DNA of 64,000 nt. It comes from Sphingopyxis macrogoltabida. Its GTDB lineage: Bacteria; Pseudomonadota; Alphaproteobacteria; Sphingomonadales; Sphingomonadaceae. Location: NCBI RefSeq assembly GCF_001314325.1, contig NZ_CP009430.1, forward strand, positions 358,456 to 422,455. Direction: 5' to 3'. Shown in pieces: positions 1 to 7,608 of this stretch. Position 1 is the first letter of the stretch, and each line of letters begins with the position of its first letter. The notes beneath the pieces are model-generated. The model was not told the DNA's origin. It worked only from the letters and a program-made list of their open reading frames with translations, and did not search any database. Made by a program: the position numbers and the translations under genes.

Positions 1-292
1 CGCCTTCGCGGCGGGATCCGCATCGCCGGAGGTGGCGATATCGACCGTGAGACACAGGTCGCCGCAGCGCGGCCGGGCCGTGCGCGGACAGTCGAGTTCG
101 AGCCGGGCGCGGTGGAACGTGGGGCTGCGGCCTTCGGAGATCGGACATGCCTCGAGAGTCCAGTCGAGTTCGCGCCGACGATTCCATCCTTCATGGAGAA
201 GCCAGGTCCGCGTGCGGTATTCGCTGTCGGAAGCCGCCTATCTGGGCATTTCGGCAGTGAGCTTGGCGCGAAGCGTCATGGGGGTCGTCGGC
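1..292 (-). pseudogene. Hypothetical gene, partial at window edge, with in-frame TAG
   Basis: A minus-strand frame starts at an ATG ending at 292 (MPTTPMTLRAKLTAEMPR), meets TAG at 238-240, and then stays open to the window edge (AASDSEYRTRTWLLHEGW and onward). The downstream part has a natural amino-acid mix, so I read this as one gene with a nonsense codon, probably replacing a Tyr codon. No family is recognised. The start follows a purine-rich GAAAGGA and the polypurine/hairpin leader at 340-397. The TAG could be a sequencing error, and the gene is cut by the window edge. Confidence 0.45.
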
Positions 293-671
293 ATGGGAAG
301 TCCTTTCGGATGAGAGGTTCGGGTCGGGTCGGGCGTCCGCGGCTGCGGGGAAGCAGCCGGCACCGGCGGGACCAGGCTAGGCAGATCCCCCTCCCCTCGT
401 TTGTTCGGGGCGCTGCGGGAGGCGGCGGAGCAGATCCTTGCCAATGAGCTTGTTGAACGCGGGCGGCAGGCGCGGCGATTGTTACGCGATGGAGGGGATC
501 ACGATCTTTCGCGATTAAATGGTGGGGTGCGGCCGTGCGTTGACAGGACGATCGGGATAAACTGAGCCGGCGGCGGTCAAGGCCCCGTAGCGGGCCGGAG
601 TGGCCGGCAAGGACCTTGGGTCGACGGCGAGCCGGTGGGAGTGAATTGGGGAATATTAGGGTGCTGCGCCG
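293..671. other. Intergenic stretch holding a structured leader
   Basis: No gene is supported here. On the minus strand it holds the polypurine tract (386-397) and GC hairpin (340-359) that lead into the gene at 292. The rest, about 400-671, shows nothing I can assign. It separates that gene from the 3' end of the ParE-like toxin. Confidence 0.5.
340..397 (-). promoter_or_regulatory. Polypurine tract plus hairpin leader
   Basis: On the minus strand AGGGGAGGGGGA (386-397) is followed by a 7-bp perfect stem, CGGCTGC with GCAGCCG (340-359, 6-nt loop), and then about 47 nt to the start at 292. It is one of a series of similar leaders in this window. Confidence 0.5.
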
Positions 672-986
672 TCAATCGCCGTTATCATCGCGGAAACGAT
701 CAAACTGATGCATACGCGCGTGCAGGATTGTGACGATGCCGACAGCGTCCTCGCTCAGACGCCGCCAATAGATATAGTGATGCTCGCATCGGCAATAATA
801 GCCGGATACGCCGAATTCGGCAGGAATCGCACGCGAGACGACCTCACGGGCTGCAATCCGCTCAAAGCAGGCAAAGAGCCCGCGTATATAGACTTCGGCC
901 TGGTCCTCGCCCCGAGTTTCGCGGGTGTAGCTGAATATCTCATCAAGCCGTTGGCTCGCGACTGCGGAAACCCGGAAAGATGTCAC
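672..986 (-). CDS. ParE/RelE-family toxin
   Basis: 104 aa, the usual size for ParE/RelE toxins. The N-terminus (VSAVASQRLDEIFSYTRETRG) matches the family opening in which a helix-strand precedes DLxxIxxYT. The centre has RAIPAEFGVSGYYCRCEHHYIYWR, like the family beta-sheet segment, and the C-terminus ends VTILHARMHQFDRF, the usual IL..RMH ending. Such toxins inhibit gyrase (ParE) or cleave mRNA on the ribosome (RelE); the sequence alone favours ParE. The gene lies directly downstream of its antitoxin, with 2 nt between the antitoxin stop and the toxin start, so the pair is co-transcribed. Confidence 0.85.
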   Translation of the reverse strand: MTSFRVSAVASQRLDEIFSYTRETRGEDQAEVYIRGLFACFERIAAREVVSRAIPAEFGVSGYYCRCEHHYIYWRRLSEDAVGIVTILHARMHQFDRFRDDNGD

Positions 987-988
987 GA

Positions 989-1246
989 TCAGCCCCGGCG
1001 GTTGCGCGCGATTACGCTGTCAGCATCAAGCGCAGCGTAGCTGCTCTCGGGTTCGCCAAAGGCGTGGGTCAGCTCCGCCTTCAGTCGCTCGTACATGTCT
1101 CTCTCGTTCCGCTCCTTGTCGCGCCGGATGAGATCGCGGACATATTCGCTGACATTTTCATAGGCGCCGTCATCGCCGACATGCGCGGCGACGAAGTCGC
1201 TGAGCACACCGCTGATGCGAACATTCAATGTCATCGGTTTGTTCAT
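989..1246 (-). CDS. ParD-like antitoxin
   Basis: 85 aa from the ATG ending at 1246. The N-terminus (MTLNVRISGVLSDFVAAHV) looks like a ribbon-helix-helix DNA-binding domain, followed by YENVSEYVRDLIRRDKER, a signature of ParD/CC2985-type antitoxins. The acidic C-terminus would wrap the toxin. It is first in the operon and probably represses it through the palindrome at 1264-1276, 18 nt upstream of the start. A longer frame extends upstream, but RHH domains begin close to this methionine. Confidence 0.88.
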   Translation of the reverse strand: MNKPMTLNVRISGVLSDFVAAHVGDDGAYENVSEYVRDLIRRDKERNERDMYERLKAELTHAFGEPESSYAALDADSVIARNRRG

Positions 1247-1263
1247 GCTTAGCACCTCTTGTC

Positions 1264-1276
1264 TCCATATTATGGA
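1264..1276. promoter_or_regulatory. Palindromic operator candidate of the ParDE pair
   Basis: TCCATATTATGGA is a palindrome around one central base in an AT-rich island in otherwise GC-rich DNA. Its position just upstream of the antitoxin start fits autoregulation by an RHH protein. Confidence 0.55.
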
Positions 1277-1397
1277 ATATTGTGGACGGTTACAAGGCGG
1301 AACGAAAGCGCGGGCGCGACTGCGATCGCCGGCAGGACGAGGTCGGATGGCGACCTGAGGGTTTCGGTTGTTCGGACAGCTGTCGTTCGCTCGCGGC

Positions 1398-1598
1398 CTA
1401 ATTTGTGCGGCGGCTCCGGGGCGGCCGCGGCCCGACATGGTCGGCCGAGATTTCGAGGTCGGTTGCGAGCTGGGTCAGGGTTCGGTGCGCGCCAAGGCGC
1501 TGAAGTCCGTCAAGCCGGCCATCTTGGTCGAGGCGCGCGATGCGCGAGCGGATGAGCGAGGCGGCGACGCGAAGCGTGTGGGGATCGATCTCGGCCAT
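1398..1598 (-). CDS. Small hypothetical protein
   Basis: 66 aa, not recognised. It opens MAEIDPHTLRVAASLIRSRIARLDQDGRL, which looks like an amphipathic helix, and ends in a basic tail (RPPRSRRTN). It fills the space between the antitoxin and the 104-aa gene at 1638. It was chosen over longer opposite-strand frames, which have the arginine/alanine-rich composition of GC-rich shadows. Confidence 0.5.
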   Translation of the reverse strand: MAEIDPHTLRVAASLIRSRIARLDQDGRLDGLQRLGAHRTLTQLATDLEISADHVGPRPPRSRRTN

Positions 1599-1637
1599 GG
1601 CTGTCTCTTTAGCAGATTGTCGCCGGTCAGGCGAGGG

Positions 1638-1952
1638 TCAGGCGGCCTCGGTCCGGGCTGGACGCCAGAGGCGGGTGAGATCCCGAATCTCCTCTCGGCG
1701 CCCGAATTCGTCGGCGTAGATGGCACAAGGCTGCTGTCCGATAAAGCGGATGATCGCGGTAATGTCGGCGGCGATCGCGCGGTCGAGGCCGAACATGTCG
1801 GCGATGGGGAAATGGCCATGCTTCTCGCCGCACCACCAGGCGAGAAGGAAATTGGCGACGCGGCGCGACTGGCCCGTGTCGGACCGGGCGATAGCGATCA
1901 GTCGATCGAGTGCTTCGGCGGCGCTCTGTCTGTCGATGGTGATTGTCGTCAT
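1638..1952 (-). CDS. Hypothetical protein, 104 aa
   Basis: Not recognised. The protein has well-mixed composition: SAAEALDRLIAIARSDTGQSRRVANFLLAWWCGEKHGHFPI, then a segment on FGLDRAIAADITAIIRFI. The look is that of a small soluble helical protein of plasmid backbones. There is no signal peptide or membrane span. It lies in the same orientation as the genes to its right, separated by about 140 bp. Confidence 0.65.
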   Translation of the reverse strand: MTTITIDRQSAAEALDRLIAIARSDTGQSRRVANFLLAWWCGEKHGHFPIADMFGLDRAIAADITAIIRFIGQQPCAIYADEFGRREEIRDLTRLWRPARTEAA

Positions 1953-2094
1953 GCCGTTGTCCAGTCACGCATAAAGAGTTCGGGCCATCTCATCATGATG
2001 CGGGCGAGCGCACAAGCAGCTAATATCAGGACCGGGCAAGAAGAGCGGCGCGCGCGGCCTCGGCGGTTCAATGGATCGAACCGAAGAAGCGCCG

Positions 2095-2397
2095 TTACAT
2101 TTCGGCCTGACAATGCCCGTCGGCCTGGCGGGCGCCGACGTCTCGCTCAGCGCGGAGCCGGGATGCCAGGTCGTCCGGGATTTGGGCGAAGGGCGCGACG
2201 AGCGCGATCGCGGCCTCGGGCTCGAGCAGCTCGCCAGGTTCGCCCCCGACCCAGAGCGTGGCCTCGCCTTCGTCGGGCTCGGCCTCGGTCCGCGTGAAGA
2301 CTTGCGCGAAGAAAGTCTGCAGGGGGCGGTCCCATCCGATCGCGACCGCAACGACGTCCGTCTGGTCAGGTATGGGGGTGAGGTTGTGGCGGCTCAT
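2095..2397 (-). CDS. Hypothetical acidic protein, 100 aa
   Basis: Not recognised. It opens MSRHNLTPIPDQTDVVAVAIGWDRPLQTFFAQVF and is rich in Glu/Asp in the middle (EAEPDEGEATLWVGGEPGE). Its ATG overlaps the stop of the 64-aa gene upstream in an ATGA arrangement (2394-2397), so the two are translationally coupled. Confidence 0.65.
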   Translation of the reverse strand: MSRHNLTPIPDQTDVVAVAIGWDRPLQTFFAQVFTRTEAEPDEGEATLWVGGEPGELLEPEAAIALVAPFAQIPDDLASRLRAERDVGARQADGHCQAEM

Positions 2398-2588
2398 GTC
2401 CTGCTCCTGGTAATGCGGTGGTCAACATGACGCCGGGCGCCTTCGGCGCTCGCGAGCGCGCGCATGGTGGCGGCCGCGGCGCGCGGGCATCCGGCTTGTC
2501 GCAAGAGGTCGCGCGCGGCGCGGAGATGATCAATCGCCTGATTGGTCCGTTTCAGATCGGCGGGCATGGCCGGGCTGATCCGCCTCAT
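2394..2588 (-). CDS. Hypothetical protein, 64 aa
   Basis: A small helical protein (LKRTNQAIDHLRAARDLLRQAGCPRAAAATMRALASAEGARRH). Its start overlaps the GHKL ATPase stop (ATGA, 2585-2588) and its stop overlaps the start of the 100-aa gene, so it is the middle cistron of a coupled trio. The function is unknown. Confidence 0.6.
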   Translation of the reverse strand: MRRISPAMPADLKRTNQAIDHLRAARDLLRQAGCPRAAAATMRALASAEGARRHVDHRITRSRT

Positions 2589-4279
2589 GGCCCTTCCTCA
2601 ATCACCTCGGCCCCCGTCGCAGGACTTGCCGGGTCGAGGCGAAGCTCGAGTCCGTCGTGGCCGATTGCGGCGTGGAGTGTCCGGCCCTTGGGAATGAACC
2701 ACCGGACGCGTTCCTCAAGAATGTTGCGGGCCTTCTCGATCAGGGCGGCGTCCTCGCCCTCGAGCAGACTGGTCGCGATTTCGCGGGCATCGGCGATGAA
2801 GTGATCGTGCTGGGTCTCCCAGCTGTCGGCGTCGCGCTCGGTGGAGGGCGAAAAGCATGTACCTTCGAGAAGGTCGACGAGTTCGTTGGCGGAGATGAGT
2901 TTCGGCGACGCGAAGACGATCCGTGCGTCTTCGAGGTAACAATGCCATCCATCGTCGAAGATGATCGCGACGGGTGCGGGCACCGTGAAGGTTTCCGTGG
3001 TCGCCGCGGAAACTTCGACAAAGAGCGTGAGCCCGTCGACGGGCCCGCTCTCGATCTCCGGTACATCATCGCCCGCGTCGAAGGTCGAGATCGCGCCATT
3101 CAGCTCAAAGGCGAAGTGCATTCCGGTGACGCGCGGCAAGGCGTCGTACCACCCATATCCCTGCATGGGCGGGTCCAGGTCGGCAAGGCGTCCGGCGAAC
3201 CGTTCTTCCTTCGCAAGGGCGAACGCGGCGCATTGTTCGAGGGCGGCGCCGAATTCGCACATGAGGATGGGCTCGCCCGTCAGCGGTGGCCGGCCATGGG
3301 AAAGGTCGCTGTCGCTGTCGGCCTGCGTGGGAGTCCACGGATTGAGGTGGGGGGTCGCCTCGGGAAGGTCGACGCCGAGATCGCGGGCGTGGCACCAGTC
3401 ACGATAGGACAGGCGGTGGGTCCCGAGGCCGCGGATATGCTCGTAGATCGCGATGGCGACAGCGGTGCGCAGACTTGCGAGCGCCGCATTGTCGACGACC
3501 TCCTTGCGCGCGGGGAGGACGAGCTGAATCTGCGGCGCATCGACGATGTCGATCAACGCAGTCCAGTGGCGATCAGGCTCGCTGACGCCGGGGAGGCGGC
3601 AGGCAACGGTGACGCCATGGAAATTGATCGACGCGGCCGGATTGAACATGCGGGAGCGACGATAAATGCCGATGCGGACACCGTCGCGCTCGACGATCGC
3701 CTCCGCCTCGGCGAGCCACTGCTTGTTTGGCTGCTTCGCGCCGTTCAGGCTGACCTCGATGGGGGCGTAAAGTGCCGCGTTCCGCGCGACCGGTTCCAGC
3801 CGGTCGCGCCAAAGAGGGTCGAGGACGAAGCGGATCGTCGTCCCCACCGGATGCGCGGTCTCGATGACCGCGATCGGCGCGGCGCTTTCCCAGTCATCCG
3901 TAGCGATGGCGATGCGCCAGCCCTTGCCGCTGCCTTTTGCGCGCGAGGTTATTTCGGCGCGGCGCCCGGCGAGGCTGAAGACGCCCATGCCCGCGGGATC
4001 TTCGCGCGCCTTGAGCGACTTGTCCCAGTCGGACTGGCCCAGCGAGAGGAGGACGGAGGGGTCGGCGATGCCGGATCCATTGTCGGTCACGCCGAGCCAG
4101 AGGACATTGTCCTCGATGCGGGTCTCGAGCGTGACGCGCGAGGCGCCGGCGCGGCGTGCATTCTGGAAGAGTTCGGCGAGGACATCGTCGATCGTGTTGT
4201 TGAAGAGTCGGGTGACCTTCCCGATCGCGTCCTGGCTGACGCGCGTCGAAATGGTTTGAGGCAGCATGGTCGTCCCCAT
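2585..4279 (-). CDS. GHKL-type ATPase (Hsp90/histidine-kinase-like fold)
   Basis: About 564 aa from the ATG at 4279; a second ATG at 4267 (MLPQTISTRVSQDAIGKV) is equally possible. The first 160 residues carry the GHKL ATP site: N-box DDVLAELFQNARRAGA, G1 box VTDNGSGIAD, and a G2-like GMGVFSLAGR. The remaining 400 residues are unique and include many beta-like stretches (VSLNGAKQPNKQWLAEAE, VACRLPGVSEPDRHW). No phospho-acceptor or DHp domain is visible, so this is not a sensor kinase. It resembles stand-alone Hsp90-like ATPases found on plasmids and near defence genes. It heads a three-gene coupled unit and is preceded by a strong hairpin. Confidence 0.8.
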   Translation of the reverse strand: MGTTMLPQTISTRVSQDAIGKVTRLFNNTIDDVLAELFQNARRAGASRVTLETRIEDNVLWLGVTDNGSGIADPSVLLSLGQSDWDKSLKAREDPAGMGVFSLAGRRAEITSRAKGSGKGWRIAIATDDWESAAPIAVIETAHPVGTTIRFVLDPLWRDRLEPVARNAALYAPIEVSLNGAKQPNKQWLAEAEAIVERDGVRIGIYRRSRMFNPAASINFHGVTVACRLPGVSEPDRHWTALIDIVDAPQIQLVLPARKEVVDNAALASLRTAVAIAIYEHIRGLGTHRLSYRDWCHARDLGVDLPEATPHLNPWTPTQADSDSDLSHGRPPLTGEPILMCEFGAALEQCAAFALAKEERFAGRLADLDPPMQGYGWYDALPRVTGMHFAFELNGAISTFDAGDDVPEIESGPVDGLTLFVEVSAATTETFTVPAPVAIIFDDGWHCYLEDARIVFASPKLISANELVDLLEGTCFSPSTERDADSWETQHDHFIADAREIATSLLEGEDAALIEKARNILEERVRWFIPKGRTLHAAIGHDGLELRLDPASPATGAEVIEEGP

Positions 4280-4312
4280 GGAGTCCGGGTCGTGGAAGGA
4301 AGCGGGCGCGCA

Positions 4313-4347
4313 GCGGCAGGCCGCGCGCGCGAGCGCGGGCCTGCCGC
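4313..4347 (-). promoter_or_regulatory. GC-rich hairpin between ArdB gene and GHKL ATPase
   Basis: A perfect 10-bp stem, GCGGCAGGCC with GGCCTGCCGC, encloses a 15-nt GC loop. No T-run follows, so it is unlikely to be a simple intrinsic terminator. It lies in the leader of the ATPase gene. Confidence 0.4.
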
Positions 4348-4361
4348 GTGGCCGCGGCGGG

Positions 4362-4793
4362 TCAGTCGATGGCGGCCAAGATGTCTGCGGCCTCGGAATG
4401 GCGGCAGGCATGGTCCAGGAGGCGATGGTAGGCCTCGGCGAGCCTGTCGTCCTTGAATTCCATCGACAGGTCCGACAGCGTGAACAGGGTCACGATGATG
4501 CCGGCGGCCTCGGCGCTGACCGCGCCCTCGTACCCGTTCCCATGCCAGCTTATCCGGAAGGGTTCGCTCCGGGTCGGCGCGAGGAAGAGCGGCTCGCCGC
4601 CCTGCTCGTAGAAGGTCCAGAAGCCGCCCTTATAGTCAGGGCTGAGCCTGTCCATGAAACCGAAGGCGCGAATCTCGCCCACGAAGAACAGGCGCTTACC
4701 GAACAGGCGTGGCAGGAATTCGATGCGTTGACCGTCGGGGACGATGGTGACTGTGGGCGCGAGGTTGGCGAGGGCGGATGCTGAACTGGACAT
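4362..4793 (-). CDS. ardB: ArdB/KlcA-type antirestriction protein
   Basis: 143 aa. The family signatures are clear: RIEFLPRLFGKRLFFVGEIRAFGFMDRL, then YKGGFWTFYEQGGEPLFLAP, then WHGNGYEGAVSAEAAGIIVTLFTLS, and the ending YHRLLDHACRHSEAADILAAID. ArdB/KlcA proteins protect incoming plasmid DNA from type I restriction in the new host without binding the enzyme as a DNA mimic. The start is the ATG at 4793, preceded by a purine-rich leader (4866-4880). It fits the antirestriction theme of this region (ArdC, methylases). Confidence 0.9.
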   Translation of the reverse strand: MSSSASALANLAPTVTIVPDGQRIEFLPRLFGKRLFFVGEIRAFGFMDRLSPDYKGGFWTFYEQGGEPLFLAPTRSEPFRISWHGNGYEGAVSAEAAGIIVTLFTLSDLSMEFKDDRLAEAYHRLLDHACRHSEAADILAAID

Positions 4794-4905
4794 GGAAGGT
4801 CTCCCGAACGGATTGACGGACGACCAGGTGGCGCCGCACTTTCGACGCCTTTCTGGCGCCTCTCCTTTCCCCCTCCCCTTGCGGCGTCCCGTTTCCCTCG
4901 GGTGG

Positions 4906-5130
4906 TCAGCCAGGTTCGTCTTGGCCCAGGATTTCGATAAAAAACGGTCCGCGCCACGCCCGCACCCAGGCCGGCGCGTTTGGATGATCCCGCAAACTGT
5001 CGGACTCGTCCGAGTTCGATTTGAGGTCCACCGGGACCTTGCCAACGTCCCATTCGGTCTCGCCCTCGGGGTCGACTGCGATCGCATAGGCGTTCACCCA
5101 GGCCTGCGGATGAAATCTCACCAGGGTCAT
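4906..5130 (-). CDS. Hypothetical protein, 74 aa
   Basis: Not recognised. The sequence (TLVRFHPQAWVNAYAIAVDPEGETEWDV, then WVRAWRGPFFIEILGQDEPG) has the composition of a real small soluble protein. It lies in the minus-strand run between the ArdB gene and the 99-aa gene, 26 nt from the latter's stop. Confidence 0.55.
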   Translation of the reverse strand: MTLVRFHPQAWVNAYAIAVDPEGETEWDVGKVPVDLKSNSDESDSLRDHPNAPAWVRAWRGPFFIEILGQDEPG

Positions 5131-5156
5131 GGCGCGGCTCCTTCAGGCGGGGTGGG

Positions 5157-5456
5157 CTATTCGGCGAGGTTCGTCAGCCGGACCATATAATGGCTCGGCA
5201 TGGTTGGCCGGGGACCAAGATGCTCGCGACAGATCTCGACCAGGCGGTTCCAGAGCGGCGCGGGCATGTCGGCATCGCTGCCTTCGCCGTTGAGGCTGGG
5301 ATCGATGAGCACGACGACGTCGGACCATTCGTCGACGTCGCCGCCTCTGTACCATGGGAATTTAGGCTGGTCGTTTCCGAGCCACTGCCGGAAGGCGGGA
5401 TCGGCGAAGAATTCGGGCACGTTGAGTACGAGGCCGGCGCAGCGATGGGTATGCAT
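5157..5456 (-). CDS. Hypothetical protein, 99 aa
   Basis: Not recognised. It has MHTHRCAGLVLNVPEFFADPAFRQWL, then GGDVDEWSDVVVLIDPSLNGEGSDADMPAPLWNRLVEICREHLG. No membrane span or known motif is visible. A GC hairpin (GGCCGAGG with CCTCGGCC) lies in its leader at about 5488-5504. Confidence 0.6.
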   Translation of the reverse strand: MHTHRCAGLVLNVPEFFADPAFRQWLGNDQPKFPWYRGGDVDEWSDVVVLIDPSLNGEGSDADMPAPLWNRLVEICREHLGPRPTMPSHYMVRLTNLAE

Positions 5457-5624
5457 GGGGTTGTCTCCTGGGCTGGTAGAGGATGGGCCGAGGGCCTCGG
5501 CCGCGGCGCGTCAGAAGAGCGAAAGCTGTACGCCGGGTTGCGGCGGCGGGGCGGCACCGCCCCCAGGATCGCTGCGCTCGTCCTTCGCGAATGATGCGGC
5601 GGCATTTGGTTCCGCGTGGCGTGA

Positions 5625-6308
5625 CTACGCGAGCAGAGTCCGTGCGCCCCAACCGCCGAGAATATGGGCCGGCGTGAACCAGCGGTCGCGTACTTCCAGG
5701 GCGAGCGAATCCCCGACCACGACTTCGGCCGGGACATGCAGCAGCGAGAACTGGATATAGGCCATGTGGACGGCGCGTGGGTCGATATCGATCGCGGTGA
5801 CATGAAGCTGTCGCTGATAGTTTATGCCTTCCGCGCGCATCGCCTCGGCGAGCGCGATGACCATCGCGCCTGCGCCGCAGGCGGGTTCGAGCGCCTCGAC
5901 GAACCCTTTTTCGGCCATGCGCGCGCGCACCGTTTCGGTATCGCCGAGCGTCACGCGGGCCATCATCTGGCAGACCGTATAAGGCGTGAAGAACTGCCCG
6001 CGGTCGCTGTTGTGGATCCCGAGCGCGCCGAATACCTCGCCGAAAACATCGGTCGGCCCGGTTTCGAGCACCATCGTGATTTCGGCGAGAATGCATGGGA
6101 ACAGCTCCAGGGTCGGCCGGTCGTAGCGAGCGGCGATCTCGAGATACCGGGCCTCGCGCCGCTTGAAGGCTCGGGCGTCAACGGCGTTCGAGATGGAAAG
6201 GGCGATCATTTCGATGCAGTCGGAGAAGAGGGTGTAGCGGTCGTGGCGCTGGCTCGCCCGCTGGAAATGACCGAGGATGGCCTTGATGTGCTGGTCGTGC
6301 GGGGACAT
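5625..6308 (-). CDS. N6-adenine DNA methylase (HsdM-like)
   Basis: 227 aa. The segment NSDRGQFFTPYTVCQMMARVT followed by ALEPACGAGAMVIALAEAM is the GQFFTP and motif I (SAM-binding, xxPxxGxG) arrangement of type I-like M subunits, and TAIDIDPRAVHMAYIQ is motif II. An NPPY/F catalytic motif is not evident before the end at VGDSLALEVRDRWFTP, so the methyl-transfer motif may be degenerate or absent. On mobile elements, solitary methylases usually modify the element's own DNA. There is no restriction or specificity subunit nearby. Confidence 0.75.
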   Translation of the reverse strand: MSPHDQHIKAILGHFQRASQRHDRYTLFSDCIEMIALSISNAVDARAFKRREARYLEIAARYDRPTLELFPCILAEITMVLETGPTDVFGEVFGALGIHNSDRGQFFTPYTVCQMMARVTLGDTETVRARMAEKGFVEALEPACGAGAMVIALAEAMRAEGINYQRQLHVTAIDIDPRAVHMAYIQFSLLHVPAEVVVGDSLALEVRDRWFTPAHILGGWGARTLLA

Positions 6309-6376
6309 GGCGCGCTCCTTGGGCGGCCGCGCCCGTGGGACGAGCGCGGCTCCATGCTAACGGTGGGGCCGGAAGG

Positions 6377-7528
6377 TCAGGCGGCGGCGGGGTCGGGCAG
6401 CGCCTCGGAGGCGAGCAGCGCCGCGAGCGTGATCGCATGCCTCGGGCGGCGTCCGAAGGCATAGCCATGGTTGCTCGCATATTTGCTGAGCGACATCGGC
6501 TTGCGGCCGAGGGCCTCGGCAAGATCGGCGATCGAGACGCCGGTGCGATAGGCGATGTCGAGGGCGCGGATTTCTTCGTCGCTGAACGGGCGGATATAGC
6601 CGTGGACAAGCCCGAGCAGGTTCGCGCGCGTCGTCACTGCGGCCTTGGTCCGCTCGAGCCGCGCGGCCAGCTCGCGCGTCAGAACGCGGCCATATTGTTC
6701 GCGCAGGATCTTCTCGTCGTCTTCGGTCCAGTCGGGCCCCTGCCGAAACCCGTTGCGGTTGGCATGGCTTCCGCGAAGCGCGAGATACTCGGCGCGGTGG
6801 CGAAGCGACCCCGCAGTGCGGCCGAGCTGCGTGCGGAGCGGCGTGAGGCTCAATCCCTCGGCATAAGCCCGCGTGAGGAGCGCATCCTCCTCCGGCGTCC
6901 AGGCCCGGCCCCATCCCCGCCCATAGCCAAGCTTGCGGAGCGCCGGCCCGAAGCCCCGGATCGTCCGCTCCGGAAAACCCTCCGAGGCCATGATCGCCAT
7001 GATCGCATGATAGCGGTGCCCGGCCCCGGCGAGCTCGAGTGCACGGGCGGTTTCCTCTGGCGACCATCGCGCGGGTTGATTGGCGTGGACAATTCCGAGG
7101 GTTGCGGCGCGACTGGAGAGTCCGCCGAACGGCCGTCCGATCAGGGTGCCGATCTGGCGAACCGGCACGCCGCGCCGGTAACCCTCGATGAGCTGGGCGT
7201 CCTCCCATGCCGTCCATTGCGGCGGATTGCTCTCAGCGAGGCCGAGCAGGCCGGCGCGGGCATAGACGGCAGAACAGGAGCGGCCGAGGTCGGAGGCGAT
7301 CGCCGCAGTCGGTTCGTCGCCGTAGCGGCGGACGAGTTCGGCATCATCGAGCTCGGTCCACGTCCGCGTCGAATTGCGGCGCAGGCCGAGCAGCGTCACG
7401 CGCTCTGCGATCGCGGCGCGGCCTCGGCCGAGGTCCGCAGCGATGTCGGCGAGCGCGGTATCGGCGGCGAAGAGCCTGCGCAGCCGCTCGGTCTCCTGCG
7501 GGGTCCATGCGTCGGCGCGAAAGGCCAT
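6377..7528 (-). CDS. Protein of seven tandem SANT/Myb-like HTH repeats
   Basis: 383 aa from the ATG at 7528. It consists almost wholly of about 50-residue repeats, each opening with W/F-(S/T)-x-x-(E/D)-(E/D) and closing with a helix and LGL: WTPQETERL, WTELDDAELV, WTAWEDAQLI, WSPEETARAL, WTPEEDALLT, WTEDDEKILR, FSDEEIRALD. Each repeat has an HTH-like core such as AIASDLGRSCSAVYARAGLLGL. This is a strongly DNA-binding design, probably a regulator or nucleoid-type protein. The GC-rich hairpin downstream (6321-6350) falls in the methylase leader. A TTG at 7537 is an alternative start. Confidence 0.7.
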   Translation of the reverse strand: MAFRADAWTPQETERLRRLFAADTALADIAADLGRGRAAIAERVTLLGLRRNSTRTWTELDDAELVRRYGDEPTAAIASDLGRSCSAVYARAGLLGLAESNPPQWTAWEDAQLIEGYRRGVPVRQIGTLIGRPFGGLSSRAATLGIVHANQPARWSPEETARALELAGAGHRYHAIMAIMASEGFPERTIRGFGPALRKLGYGRGWGRAWTPEEDALLTRAYAEGLSLTPLRTQLGRTAGSLRHRAEYLALRGSHANRNGFRQGPDWTEDDEKILREQYGRVLTRELAARLERTKAAVTTRANLLGLVHGYIRPFSDEEIRALDIAYRTGVSIADLAEALGRKPMSLSKYASNHGYAFGRRPRHAITLAALLASEALPDPAAA

Positions 7529-7608
7529 TTCGCGCAAGGCTGCGACAGCCGCCGTCGCCGATGGCGCGGGTGCGAGCTCGACGAGATCGGCGTCGAGGTC
7601 GAGCGCGC

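Noticed and set aside
4313..4347. Rho-independent terminator
   Set aside because: Strong stem but no following T-run; kept only as a leader hairpin.
2657..4456. Long plus-strand open frame antisense to the GHKL ATPase
   Set aside because: Composition is that of a GC-rich shadow (frequent Arg/Gly/Glu without motifs), while the minus frame has clear ATPase motifs.
5625..6308. Complete type I restriction-modification system
   Set aside because: Only an HsdM-like piece is present; no specificity or restriction subunit is nearby.
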